Shown here piece after piece: positions 37,490 to 46,044 of a DNA stretch of 64,000 bases. The stretch spans positions 1-64,000 of the forward strand of contig NZ_RJLQ01000009.1 of the NCBI RefSeq assembly GCF_003833015.1. Reading direction: 5' to 3'. This stretch comes from Clostridium sp. E02. GTDB taxonomy: Bacteria > Bacillota > Clostridia > Lachnospirales > Lachnospiraceae. The notes beneath the pieces were generated by a model that was given only the letters and a program-made list of their open reading frames with translations, was not told the origin of the DNA and did no database searches. A program made the position numbers and the translations under genes. How positions within the stretch are numbered: position 1 is the first letter of the stretch; each line of letters begins with the position of its first letter.

Positions 37490-38558
37490 ATTGATTCAGC
37501 CTCCTTTCTATGATTAAAAGGATCTCACTGCGCAGTTCTTCATTTTCCAACTGGTTAAGAACGGGTGAAAAACGGGCTTCTACCAGCATTCGTTTGGCCT
37601 GTAAAGGACTTAGCCCTCTGGAGCAGAGGTAATAGAGCTGTTTCTCATCAAAACGTCCTAGTGTAGCCGCATGCTGTCCTTCCACCGATTCTTCGCCACA
37701 AAGGATCAAAGGAACGGTTCGGTTTCTTGCCTTAGGACTTAACAGGAGAACGGTTTCATTTTCATGACCACGGGAATGGACTGCACCGTTTCTAAAATCA
37801 ATGGTTCCTCTTAGGATTTTTTTACTGTTTCCTCCTAAAATCCCTGCAGCATTCATGTTGCTTACGGTATTCGTACCAACATGCTTCGCGATATCATTAA
37901 AATCAAAAATTTGATCTTTATCCGCATAGTAAGCAGTGCTTAATTCATAGATCCCGTCTGTATCATCTAGATAGGCATAGGAACCGCTGGCTGATGTTTT
38001 TCCTCCAATTATTGCACGAATTAGTTCTACCTTTGCGCCTTTCCCAATCCGAGCACCAACCGCATCAAATCCCTGACTTTTATCCCCTAGCAGTTGAATC
38101 TGAATTAAGCGAACCTTAGCGTCTTTCTTTGCATCAATCTGCGTGAGGTTAGCAAGAATGCCGTTTTCTGCATCGCCCCGGTTGACCTGAATGACTGTAA
38201 TTTGGCTCCCTTCCCTTGCTTCGATCCCAAAGTGTGTCCGGCAGACAGGTTCTGTTTCGTCTAAATTTTGTATTATGGTTACTGATTCTGGTGTTTCTCC
38301 TTCCGCTCTTAGGTAACAGGTTTTATCTGCCCCTGAAAGAACAAATTTATCAATAGGATCTCCCATAGCGCTTTTGATCGCCAAAATATCTTCCGGAAGC
38401 TGTTCCATAAGAGTGACATGTGGTGGGAGAGTGGCATGAAAGGGTTCTTTCTTTCCTTTCTCCAGTTTCCTTTGGGGAAGGGATGCATCTCCATCGATCC
38501 AGTTAACGCCAGTACGATTCCAAGTTGGAACCGGAAGACGGTTAATTTGTGTATTCAT
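37470..38558 (-). CDS. sufD: Fe-S cluster assembly protein SufD
   Basis: This 362-residue SufD is a member of the SufBCD scaffold. The family beta-helix core and C-terminal helical part are recognisable, with FRNGAVHSRGHENETVLLLS and EESVEGQHAATLGRFDEKQL conserved in SufB/SufD. It is slightly shorter than usual and less conserved than SufB. It starts 14 bases after sufB. Confidence 0.94.
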   Translation of the reverse strand: MNTQINRLPVPTWNRTGVNWIDGDASLPQRKLEKGKKEPFHATLPPHVTLMEQLPEDILAIKSAMGDPIDKFVLSGADKTCYLRAEGETPESVTIIQNLDETEPVCRTHFGIEAREGSQITVIQVNRGDAENGILANLTQIDAKKDAKVRLIQIQLLGDKSQGFDAVGARIGKGAKVELIRAIIGGKTSASGSYAYLDDTDGIYELSTAYYADKDQIFDFNDIAKHVGTNTVSNMNAAGILGGNSKKILRGTIDFRNGAVHSRGHENETVLLLSPKARNRTVPLILCGEESVEGQHAATLGRFDEKQLYYLCSRGLSPLQAKRMLVEARFSPVLNQLENEELRSEILLIIERRLNQYDNNPR

Positions 38559-38572
38559 ATAGGTTCCTCCTT

Positions 38573-39991
38573 TCAGCCGATGCTGCCTTTCATTTCAAGA
38601 TGGATTAAATTGTTCATTTCTACGGCATATTCTAAGGGAAGTTCCTTTGCGATTGGCTCTGCAAACCCACCGACAATCAAGGCACGAGCGTCTTCCTCTG
38701 AAATCCCCCTGCTCATCATATAGAAGATGGCTGATTCACTGATTCGTCCAATTTTTGCCTCGTGCCCCACATCCACCTGATCACATTGAATATCCATCAC
38801 TGGTATGGTGTCGGATCTTGAAATGCTGTCTAGCATCAATGATTCACAGGAGACAGAAGATTTGCTGCCGACTGCATTGGGGGCAACCGTTACTGCACTT
38901 CGAAATGTGGAAACACCTCCATCTCTGGAGATAGACTTGGTGGAGATGTGAGAGGTGGTATCTGGTGCAGCATGAAGGACCTTGGCACCTGTGTCTAAGT
39001 TCTGTCCTTCTCCTGCAAAGGTAATCCCTGTAAATTCCATTCTGGAATGTTTCCCTTTTAAGATGCTCATAGGATACAAATAAGAAGTATGGGAACCGAA
39101 AGATCCAGAAATCCACTCCACGGTACCTCCCTCTTCAACTTTCGCTCGCTTTGTATTTAAGTTGTACATGTTTTTGGACCAGTTCTCAATGGTGGAATAT
39201 CGAAGTCTTGCATTTTTTCCCACAAATAATTCCACACATCCAGCATGAAGATTCGCTACATTATACCTGGGGGCAGAACATCCCTCAATGAAGTGAAGAT
39301 AAGCACCTTCATCTACAATAATAAGGGTATGCTCAAACTGACCGGCGCCTGGAGCGTTTAGACGGAAATAGGACTGCAGCGGAATTTCAACAGAGACACC
39401 GGGAGGGACGTATACAAAAGACCCTCCAGACCATACAGCTCCGTGTAGTGCTGCAAATTTATGGTCTGTTGGTGGAACCAGTTTCATAAAGTGACTGCGA
39501 ACCATATCGGAATAGGGACCAGTCAATGCACTTTCCATATCGGTATAAACAACGCCTCTGGCCTCTACCTCTCTTCGTACATTATGATACACGACTTCGG
39601 AGTCGTATTGGGCCCCCACTCCTGCAAGAGATTTTCTCTCGGCTTTAGGAATTCCCAACCGTTCAAATGTATTTTTGATATCGTCAGGGACATCCGACCA
39701 TTTTGCTTTCATATTTGTTTTTGGACGGACATATGTAACGATATTAGCGATATCAAGATCGTTAAGGGGAGGTCCCCAGGAAGGGAGCGGAATTTCGTTG
39801 TATGTTTTTAATGCTTTATGACGGAAAAGACGCATCCATTCAGGGTCTTGTTTTTCATGAGATATTTTCTCAATAATTTCAGCGGTAAGTCCTAAATCCA
39901 CCAGAGTGGTGGGATCGGACTGATCTTTGATGTCATAAATACTTCGATCAATTTCGTCTATATGTGTTTTTTGGGGATTAAGTTCATTCAT
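38573..39991 (-). CDS. sufB: Fe-S cluster assembly protein SufB
   Basis: This 472-residue core scaffold of the SUF machine holds the nascent cluster with SufC and SufD. Diagnostic segments are GVVYTDMESAL, the EGCSAPRYNVANLHAGCVEL cysteine region, ISRDGGVSTFRSAV and the C-terminal VGHEAKIGRISE. The start overlaps the sufC end by four bases. Confidence 0.97.
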   Translation of the reverse strand: MNELNPQKTHIDEIDRSIYDIKDQSDPTTLVDLGLTAEIIEKISHEKQDPEWMRLFRHKALKTYNEIPLPSWGPPLNDLDIANIVTYVRPKTNMKAKWSDVPDDIKNTFERLGIPKAERKSLAGVGAQYDSEVVYHNVRREVEARGVVYTDMESALTGPYSDMVRSHFMKLVPPTDHKFAALHGAVWSGGSFVYVPPGVSVEIPLQSYFRLNAPGAGQFEHTLIIVDEGAYLHFIEGCSAPRYNVANLHAGCVELFVGKNARLRYSTIENWSKNMYNLNTKRAKVEEGGTVEWISGSFGSHTSYLYPMSILKGKHSRMEFTGITFAGEGQNLDTGAKVLHAAPDTTSHISTKSISRDGGVSTFRSAVTVAPNAVGSKSSVSCESLMLDSISRSDTIPVMDIQCDQVDVGHEAKIGRISESAIFYMMSRGISEEDARALIVGGFAEPIAKELPLEYAVEMNNLIHLEMKGSIG

Positions 39992-40740
39992 CTGAGTCCC
40001 TCCTTATCCAAAGTGGAAAAACCAGTCTGTGTAATCTGTTCGATCAATTCCTTTCCACCGGTATATGCAATGCTTCCGCCTTCCAAAACATGGACCTGAT
40101 CTACGTCAAGGCCATTTAAAATTTTAGCATTGTGTGTAATAATTAGAAGACCGTTTTTCCGGTTGCGATAGGCTTTGATTCCTTCGGTAACGGTACGGAC
40201 AGCGTCTACATCCAGACCAGAATCTGTTTCATCAAGAAGTGCAAGTTTTGGGTTGAGCATAAGTAGCTGCAGGATTTCTGCCTTTTTCTTTTCTCCTCCA
40301 GAGAAGCCAACATTTAGATAACGTTGAGCATAGGATGGGTCCATATCCAGAGCTTTCATCTGTTCCTTTAGTTCTTTCCTGAATTTCAGGATTTTAGGGG
40401 ACTTCTGATCCAAGGATCCACGAGCGGTACGAAGAAAGTCTTCTAGTGTAATTCCTGGTATTTCCTCTGGTGCCTGGAAGGATAGAAAAATTCCGGCTCT
40501 GGCTCTGGCATCAGCAGAATCTTCGGTCATGTCTTTTCCGTCCAGGAGTAACTGTCCCTTTTTTATGGTATACTTCGGATCTCCCATAATAGAAGAGACC
40601 AATGTGGATTTTCCTGTTCCGTTTTGTCCCATCAGTACGTGTAGTTCTCCCTGTTTTATGGTTAGGTTAATACCAGTGAGTATGGTCTTTTCTTCTACAG
40701 AAACACTCAAATCTTTAATTTCTAATAATGTATGATTCAT
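39988..40740 (-). CDS. sufC: Fe-S assembly ATPase SufC
   Basis: This 250-residue ABC-type ATPase powers SufBCD. It has Walker A GQNGTGKST, signature FSGGEKKKAEILQL (SufC-specific), Walker B LALLDETDSGLD and the H-loop in LLIITHNAKIL. The ATG at 40740 is nine bases after AAGGAGG; an upstream TTG at 40749 is not needed. It is the first gene of the suf operon. Confidence 0.97.
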   Translation of the reverse strand: MNHTLLEIKDLSVSVEEKTILTGINLTIKQGELHVLMGQNGTGKSTLVSSIMGDPKYTIKKGQLLLDGKDMTEDSADARARAGIFLSFQAPEEIPGITLEDFLRTARGSLDQKSPKILKFRKELKEQMKALDMDPSYAQRYLNVGFSGGEKKKAEILQLLMLNPKLALLDETDSGLDVDAVRTVTEGIKAYRNRKNGLLIITHNAKILNGLDVDQVHVLEGGSIAYTGGKELIEQITQTGFSTLDKEGLR

Positions 40741-40813
40741 AATAAACAACCTCCTTACCCTCTTTTCAAAAGGGATTAATGGTTAGTATTTGCTAACTTG
40801 TCTTTCAATTTTA

Positions 40814-40842
40814 ATACTATACTAATTTAGTATGAATTGCAA
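40814..40842 (-). promoter_or_regulatory. suf operon promoter
   Basis: On the minus strand TTGCAA (40842-40837), 17-base spacer and TAGTAT (40819-40814); TATAGT overlapping it is an alternative -10 at shorter spacing. The spacer is filled by a perfect palindrome. Confidence 0.55.
40819..40833. promoter_or_regulatory. Perfect 15-bp palindrome, candidate suf operator
   Basis: ATACTAA-T-TTAGTAT, a perfect 7-1-7 inverted repeat inside the suf promoter. A further TTAGTAT half-site lies in GTTAGTATTTGCTAAC (40782-40797). An Rrf2-family (IscR/SufR-like) regulator is the obvious candidate; that is inference, and no such gene is in the window. Confidence 0.6.
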
Positions 40843-40929
40843 GTGTGAATTTCCTTTTCTATAAACATAATGCGTAAAATTTTAGATTCAGAACCAGTGT
40901 TGGTGAAATTTTATCATTTTGACTCATAG

Positions 40930-40958
40930 AAAAAAGGGCCTTATTTAAGCCCTTTTTT
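40930..40958 (-). terminator. Intrinsic terminator of the ABC/GTPase/binding-protein operon
   Basis: On the minus strand AAAAAAGGGC pairs with GCCCTTTTTT around a 9-base loop, overlapping the ATPase stop codon. It ends in a run of T and separates the operon from suf downstream. Confidence 0.85.
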
Positions 40959-41960
40959 CGTCAATTCATCCAGAGAAAGCTCGTTTCCCATACGGAGATT
41001 CTGCCTTGCAGTTTGTATAATAGAATCCAACTCTTCCAATTTGACCAGCAGTTTTTTTTCTTCTTTGCTGGTGTCTATTATTTTGTGGATTCCACCATTC
41101 TTAATAATTATCCGTTTATCTGCCATCAAGGCCAGAAGAGGATCATGGGTTGCCATTAGTACAATTTTATCAGACGTCACCAGTAAATCCAGTGCTTTTT
41201 TGCGATCAATACCGGCATTCTCAATTTCATCAATCAATACAATCGGAGACGAGCTTAATATGGCAGTGTCCGCAATCATAAGCGCTCGTGACTGCCCGCC
41301 GCTTAAACTGGTGACCGGAGTCGTAAGTTCAAAGGCTTCCCCAGCTAGATGATTGGCGGCTTCAAGGATACGGGTTGTTACCGAATCGGGATCTTCGACG
41401 AGACGGCTTTTGGCATGCATGTTTAGAAATTCCTTAACGGTAAGATCCATAACAAAATTCATGTTTTGCGATAGCTGTGCCACCAGTTTGTTATTGGAGG
41501 AAAAACGCCACTTTTTATCTGGGGTTTCTCCATTGATGCGTATGGTTCGTCCAGTGGGAGTATCATTTTGGGCAGCCCATTCAATGTCTGCTAAAAGACG
41601 GCTTTTCCCAGATCCGGTTGGCCCAACGATAGATATTATCTGCGATGTGTTTGCGGTAAGTGCTTCAAACCCCTCAGGATTCCCGGATTTATCATGCCCG
41701 GCAAGAATGGTTAAAGAGCGTACCTGATTCTCCTTTTCTAAGCCAAGAAAGGAGCACATCTGTTCAATATAGACAGGCAGGTCTGATAACACTTTATCTT
41801 TATCTAACGCCAGTTCTTCTAGTTCCTCTTCGGTAAAGTGATTTAAGTATTCGTCTAATGTTTGGTCTTCATATCCGTTTATATTAAGCTTGTTTTGTTC
41901 CAGATATTCGGCAGCAAAGGGATATTCTTCTAACAATTTCTTTAAACTTGTGTGTGTCAT
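40941..41960 (-). CDS. ABC-type ATPase with DUF1858/ScdA-like N-terminus, no permease partner
   Basis: The 339-residue protein has a complete ABC ATPase core: Walker A GPTGSGKS (113-120), signature TSLSGGQSRAL (217-227), Walker B IVLIDEIEN (240-248) and H-loop MATHDP (269-274). Residues 1 to about 70 form a helical module (LKKLLEEYPFAAEYLEQNK) resembling DUF1858/ScdA N-terminal domains; a similar module begins the binding protein of the same operon. No transmembrane gene accompanies it. Its start overlaps the GTPase end by four bases. The ATPase fold is certain; the role, perhaps ATP-driven handling of a metal or cluster, is inference. Confidence 0.85.
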   Translation of the reverse strand: MTHTSLKKLLEEYPFAAEYLEQNKLNINGYEDQTLDEYLNHFTEEELEELALDKDKVLSDLPVYIEQMCSFLGLEKENQVRSLTILAGHDKSGNPEGFEALTANTSQIISIVGPTGSGKSRLLADIEWAAQNDTPTGRTIRINGETPDKKWRFSSNNKLVAQLSQNMNFVMDLTVKEFLNMHAKSRLVEDPDSVTTRILEAANHLAGEAFELTTPVTSLSGGQSRALMIADTAILSSSPIVLIDEIENAGIDRKKALDLLVTSDKIVLMATHDPLLALMADKRIIIKNGGIHKIIDTSKEEKKLLVKLEELDSIIQTARQNLRMGNELSLDELTKKGLK

Positions 41961-42658
41961 TTTTTATCAGCCCCCAATTCCATTTTTTTCACATTTCCCA
42001 TCTGATAATCTTCTCCGATTCTGGTTTCACCTAGACAATACGAGCAAAGAGCAGAGGGCATGGGAAACCGCAGGCGCATTCCTTTTACTGTTTCAATATT
42101 CTGATCTTCATCGTATAAAAGGGATGCCAGTTCATAAGCACCTTGTCCAGTAAGACCGTTTACATGCATCGTAACTGCACGGGGATTGACAGAACTTACG
42201 CAGGAAGCAAATACTTCCCGTTCTGCCTGTGAAACAATATCGCCTTTGGTGATAATAACAAAATCTGCATTTTTTAACATGGGGCCAATTTTTTTCGGCG
42301 TATTGATTCCAGAAAGGTTATCTATGACACAAACTCCTTTGATTTCTTTTAAATAAGGAGAGCAGCGATTACATAGTCCAGCGGATTCTGTAATCAGCAG
42401 ATCCAGTTTATTTTCGTTTCCCCAGTTTACCACTTCTTCAATATTAGAAGCAAAGAAGTGATCGGGGCATAAGGCACCGGAGAGCCCTTTTTTGACGGGT
42501 ATTCCAGCTTTTTCATAGGCAACATCATCATCGGTATAAAGACAGTCAAATTTCACGACACCAACTTTTATATTCCTTTGCTGAAAAGCCTGGCTGGCTT
42601 TTAATATAACAGATGTTTTTCCTGACGAAGGCGGGCCCGAAAAGATAATTAGATTCAT
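41957..42658 (-). CDS. HypB/UreG-like P-loop GTPase with two cysteine pairs
   Basis: The 233-residue protein is in the CobW/HypB/UreG metallochaperone GTPase class: Walker A GPPSSGKTS (8-16), a switch aspartate in KFDCLYTDDD, ESAG (91-94) at Walker B, and a guanine-specificity motif TKGD (137-140). Two candidate metal sites are visible, C96/C99 (GLCNRC) and the CSYC pair (205-208). HypB and UreG deliver nickel to hydrogenase and urease; neither enzyme is in this window, so the client is unknown. It overlaps both neighbours by four bases, so the three genes are one operon. Confidence 0.85.
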   Translation of the reverse strand: MNLIIFSGPPSSGKTSVILKASQAFQQRNIKVGVVKFDCLYTDDDVAYEKAGIPVKKGLSGALCPDHFFASNIEEVVNWGNENKLDLLITESAGLCNRCSPYLKEIKGVCVIDNLSGINTPKKIGPMLKNADFVIITKGDIVSQAEREVFASCVSSVNPRAVTMHVNGLTGQGAYELASLLYDEDQNIETVKGMRLRFPMPSALCSYCLGETRIGEDYQMGNVKKMELGADKK

Positions 42659-43908
42659 GACAGCTCCTTTTTTGCAGCATTGAAAAACTGCTCTTCGATT
42701 GTTTTAATAAGTTCTCCGATGTCGTTACTGTGGATATAGTCCCAGCCTAACCACATAAACTTCTGATCAGGAGACAATCGGTTATCAACCACAGGGTTTG
42801 TAGATGGGAATTTGCCGTTGGAGGAAAGTACATCCCCGATTTCTTTGGAATAAAGGAAATCAACAAATGGCTTTACTTTCTCCTTGTTTTTGGATTTTGC
42901 AAGTAGAAATATAGGACTAATAATGGCTCCATCTTTCGGCCAAACCGCACGCATTGGGCTTTTCTCGTCTGCCATACTTGCAAAGAAATATGGAGCAACT
43001 GTGATTGCGGGAACCGGATTCCCATTCTTTGCTGCATGAGATTTTACCATTTGTGCTGGATGCATGCTTTGTAAAAGTGCTTTTCCCATCTTATGAACCC
43101 CTTCTTCTCCATAAAAGCGGTGGATATGGAGTAAAAATGCGTTAAATAGATCCAGATCCTTCATAGGTAAGTTTATGCTGTTTTCAAATTCTGGCTTCAT
43201 TAAGTCTTCCCAGCTCTCTGGAAATGGACGATCCCCCAATGCGTTACTATTAACCATAAAAACGGCTGGAACGATGCCGATGATCGCATACTGTTTTTTG
43301 GGGTCCTTTAAAGAGATTGCTTCATTGTCAAGATCAGAGTTTAGTTTTTCAAGACCAGATAGATCTTCAAAAACACCTAGATCCTGATACTGTCCAATCA
43401 GTTCCTGATCAAAGAACAAATCAAATCCGGCAGATAGATATAAATCGGAAATGAGATCTGGATTTCCGTTTGCAGACAGAATTCTCTCTTTTATATCATC
43501 AAGTCCTAAATTGGCGGATTTTAAATGATACTCTGTTTCAAAATCAAACGTGTCCTTTTTTGATTCCAAAAAGGATTCAAATTTCTCCATTAATGGAAGA
43601 CGGACAGGGCAGGGGAGAACTCCTTCCACACGAATGGCCTCTTTGCTGCCCGAAGCAGCTTGTGTATGAGCTTTCGATTCGTTGCTTTTATTTTGCTCAA
43701 TTAAATCATTCAGCTTTTCAATGAAAAGTTCCTGGTTTATTTTTTTCATGGTTAAGGCTGTTCCCAGACGAATGGATTTCCCTAGAGTTTCTCGCATGGC
43801 TTGATTCTTTAAATTCTCAAAACCATTGGCAGCAAATAAGTCAATGGTCTCCGGAAAGTGATTGGTAATATGATAAATGGTATCAGTAACGTTGAAATAT
43901 TTAGACAT
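42655..43908 (-). CDS. Solute-binding-protein-fold protein lacking a signal peptide, DUF1858-like N-terminus
   Basis: The 417-residue protein has an N-terminal helical module (about 1-70: ITNHFPETIDLFAANGFENL and MRETLGKSIRLGTALT) like DUF1858, but without its cysteine pair. A linker follows, then a periplasmic-binding-protein-like domain (about 95-410) of the FbpA/extracellular family 1 type. There is no hydrophobic leader or lipobox, so it should remain in the cytoplasm, unusual for this fold. It is first in the operon; the promoter region has a palindrome like the suf one. Ligand and function are unknown. Confidence 0.82.
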   Translation of the reverse strand: MSKYFNVTDTIYHITNHFPETIDLFAANGFENLKNQAMRETLGKSIRLGTALTMKKINQELFIEKLNDLIEQNKSNESKAHTQAASGSKEAIRVEGVLPCPVRLPLMEKFESFLESKKDTFDFETEYHLKSANLGLDDIKERILSANGNPDLISDLYLSAGFDLFFDQELIGQYQDLGVFEDLSGLEKLNSDLDNEAISLKDPKKQYAIIGIVPAVFMVNSNALGDRPFPESWEDLMKPEFENSINLPMKDLDLFNAFLLHIHRFYGEEGVHKMGKALLQSMHPAQMVKSHAAKNGNPVPAITVAPYFFASMADEKSPMRAVWPKDGAIISPIFLLAKSKNKEKVKPFVDFLYSKEIGDVLSSNGKFPSTNPVVDNRLSPDQKFMWLGWDYIHSNDIGELIKTIEEQFFNAAKKELS

Positions 43909-43938
43909 TTTTTATCCTTTCTATTGATTCCATGTGTT

Positions 43939-43954
43939 ATACTAAATTTTGTAT
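43939..43954. promoter_or_regulatory. Near-perfect palindrome resembling the suf operator
   Basis: ATACTAAATTTTGTAT, 7 of 8 half-site positions matched, lies 30 bases before the first gene of the cryptic operon. It directly follows a TATGAT -10 candidate (minus strand 43966-43961). The left half is identical to the suf palindrome. A second perfect repeat, GTTGTA-AA-TACAAC (43989-44002), lies just upstream. Confidence 0.5.
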
Positions 43955-44050
43955 ATGGCTATCATACCATAGGATGTCGAAAATATTTGTTGTAAATACA
44001 ACGGATTTGAAATACTTTACAATTTTAAAAAGCGCATCCATGGAATAGTG

Positions 44051-44079
44051 TTGCTTAATCCTATAAAATATCATATAAT
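44051..44079 (+). promoter_or_regulatory. Sigma-A promoter of the TIGR03960 operon
   Basis: TTGCTT (44051-44056), 17-base spacer, TATAAT (44074-44079). The leader is about 95 bases long. Confidence 0.6.
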
Positions 44080-44181
44080 TATGCATTGTGACGTTTTGTG
44101 CGGATGATACAACCGCTACTTTAACAACCTCACGGCTTCTATAAAATATGTGTCTATCATAGATTAAAAAAAGGAATTGAC

Positions 44182-46044
44182 ATGAAAAAATTAGCTTTAT
44201 CAGATGAAATTTTATTAAAAATTGAAAAACCGGCTAGATACATCGGCAACGAAGTAAATATGGCAGTAAAAGATCCATCTGCAGTAGACATTCGTTTTGC
44301 GATGTGTTTTCCTGATGTTTATGAAATCGGGATGTCCCATTTGGGAATGCAGATTTTATATGATATGTTTAACCGAAGAGATGATATCTACTGTGAAAGA
44401 ATCTTCTCTCCCTGGACAGATTTAGATCAAATTATGAGGGAAGAGAATATCCCTCTTTTTGCATTGGAGAGCCAGGACCCAATTCGTGATTTTGATTTTA
44501 TTGGAATCACGCTTCAATATGAAATGTGCTATACAAATATATTACAGGTTCTTGATTTGGGAAAGATCCCTCTTCATGCGGCTGACCGTACAGAGTCAGA
44601 CCCTATTATAATAGGTGGTGGTCCCTGCGCTTACAATCCAGAGCCACTTGCAACGTTTTTTGATCTGTTTTACATTGGAGAAGGGGAGACTGTTTATTTC
44701 GATCTGATGGACCGATACAAAGAGAATAAAAAGAGGGGCGGAAGCCGAAAAGAATTTTTAGAACAAGCCGCCGAGATTGAAGGGATCTATGTGCCTGCTT
44801 TCTACGATGTGTTCTATCATGAGGATGGAACGATAAAAGCCATGACTGCGAACAACTCCCATGCGAAAGAAAAAATAACAAAACAGCTGGTTGTTGATAT
44901 GGATGAAGCCTATTTTATTGAAAAACCTCTAGTTCCCTTTATTAAAGTAACCCAGGATCGAGTGGTTCTTGAAATTCAGAGAGGATGCATTCGTGGGTGC
45001 CGGTTCTGTCAGGCTGGGAATGTTTACCGCCCACTGCGAGAGCATAGCCTGGATTATTTAAAAGAATATGCGGACAAGATGTTAAAAAGCACAGGTCAGG
45101 AAGAAATATCGTTGAGTTCTTTAAGCTCCAGTGATTACAGCCAGTTAGAGGGAATTGTTAATTTCCTGATTGATTACAAAGAAAAAGGAGTTAATATCTC
45201 CCTACCCTCTCTCCGCATCGATGCTTTTTCTTTGGATGTTATGAGTAAGGTTCAGGATATAAAAAAGAGCAGCCTGACATTTGCACCAGAAGCAGGATCT
45301 CAGAGGCTTCGGGATGTGATTAATAAGGGACTTACAGAAGAAACAATTTTAAAAGGGGCCAGTGATGCTTTTATTGGCGGATGGAACCGAGTGAAACTGT
45401 ACTTTATGCTAGGTCTTCCAACTGAAACCGTGGAGGATATGGAAGGAATCGCTGAACTATCTGAAAAAGTTGCAGAAGCTTATTATGAGATTCCAAAGGA
45501 TCAAAGGAATGGAAAGGTTCAGATTGTAGCAAGTTCCTCTTTCTTTGTGCCAAAGCCATTTACGCCATTTCAGTGGGCTAGGATGTGCACCAGAGATGAA
45601 TTTTTACAAAGAGCTTATATTGTAAAGGATAAATTTAGAACGATGCTGAACCAGAAAAGCTTAAAATATAATTATCATGAAGCGGATCTTACTGTTTTGG
45701 AGGGAGTTTTAGCGAGAGGGGATCGGAAGATCTCAGCCCTTGTAGAAGAGGCATATAAAAACGGAGCGATCTATGACTCTTGGTCCGAGCATTTTAAGAA
45801 TGAAATCTGGATGGAGGCATTTAAAACCTGTGCACTAAATGAGGAGTTTTATACAACCAGAGAACGAGCTTTGGACGAATTATTCCCATGGGACTTTATT
45901 GATGCAGGTGTAACAAAGGAGTTCTTAACCAGGGAATGGCTCACTGCCATTGGGGAGTCTGTAACTCCCAACTGCCGCCAACAGTGCTCTAACTGCGGTG
46001 CAATACGTTTCCATGGAGGTGTCTGCTATGAAAATAAGAATTAA
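44182..46044 (+). CDS. TIGR03960 family B12-binding-domain radical SAM protein
   Basis: The 620-residue protein has an N-terminal B12-binding-like region (about 35-200, with IGGGPCAYNPEPLATFFDLF) and a radical SAM core with CIRGCRFCQAG near residues 271-281. The C-terminus holds a cysteine cluster (NCRQQCSNCGAIRF). The reaction is unknown. In clostridia it is almost always followed by a DUF2344 protein, as here, often near RNase G, L21 and L27 genes, which suggests a ribosome- or tRNA-related modification (inference). Confidence 0.92.
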   Translation: MKKLALSDEILLKIEKPARYIGNEVNMAVKDPSAVDIRFAMCFPDVYEIGMSHLGMQILYDMFNRRDDIYCERIFSPWTDLDQIMREENIPLFALESQDPIRDFDFIGITLQYEMCYTNILQVLDLGKIPLHAADRTESDPIIIGGGPCAYNPEPLATFFDLFYIGEGETVYFDLMDRYKENKKRGGSRKEFLEQAAEIEGIYVPAFYDVFYHEDGTIKAMTANNSHAKEKITKQLVVDMDEAYFIEKPLVPFIKVTQDRVVLEIQRGCIRGCRFCQAGNVYRPLREHSLDYLKEYADKMLKSTGQEEISLSSLSSSDYSQLEGIVNFLIDYKEKGVNISLPSLRIDAFSLDVMSKVQDIKKSSLTFAPEAGSQRLRDVINKGLTEETILKGASDAFIGGWNRVKLYFMLGLPTETVEDMEGIAELSEKVAEAYYEIPKDQRNGKVQIVASSSFFVPKPFTPFQWARMCTRDEFLQRAYIVKDKFRTMLNQKSLKYNYHEADLTVLEGVLARGDRKISALVEEAYKNGAIYDSWSEHFKNEIWMEAFKTCALNEEFYTTRERALDELFPWDFIDAGVTKEFLTREWLTAIGESVTPNCRQQCSNCGAIRFHGGVCYENKN

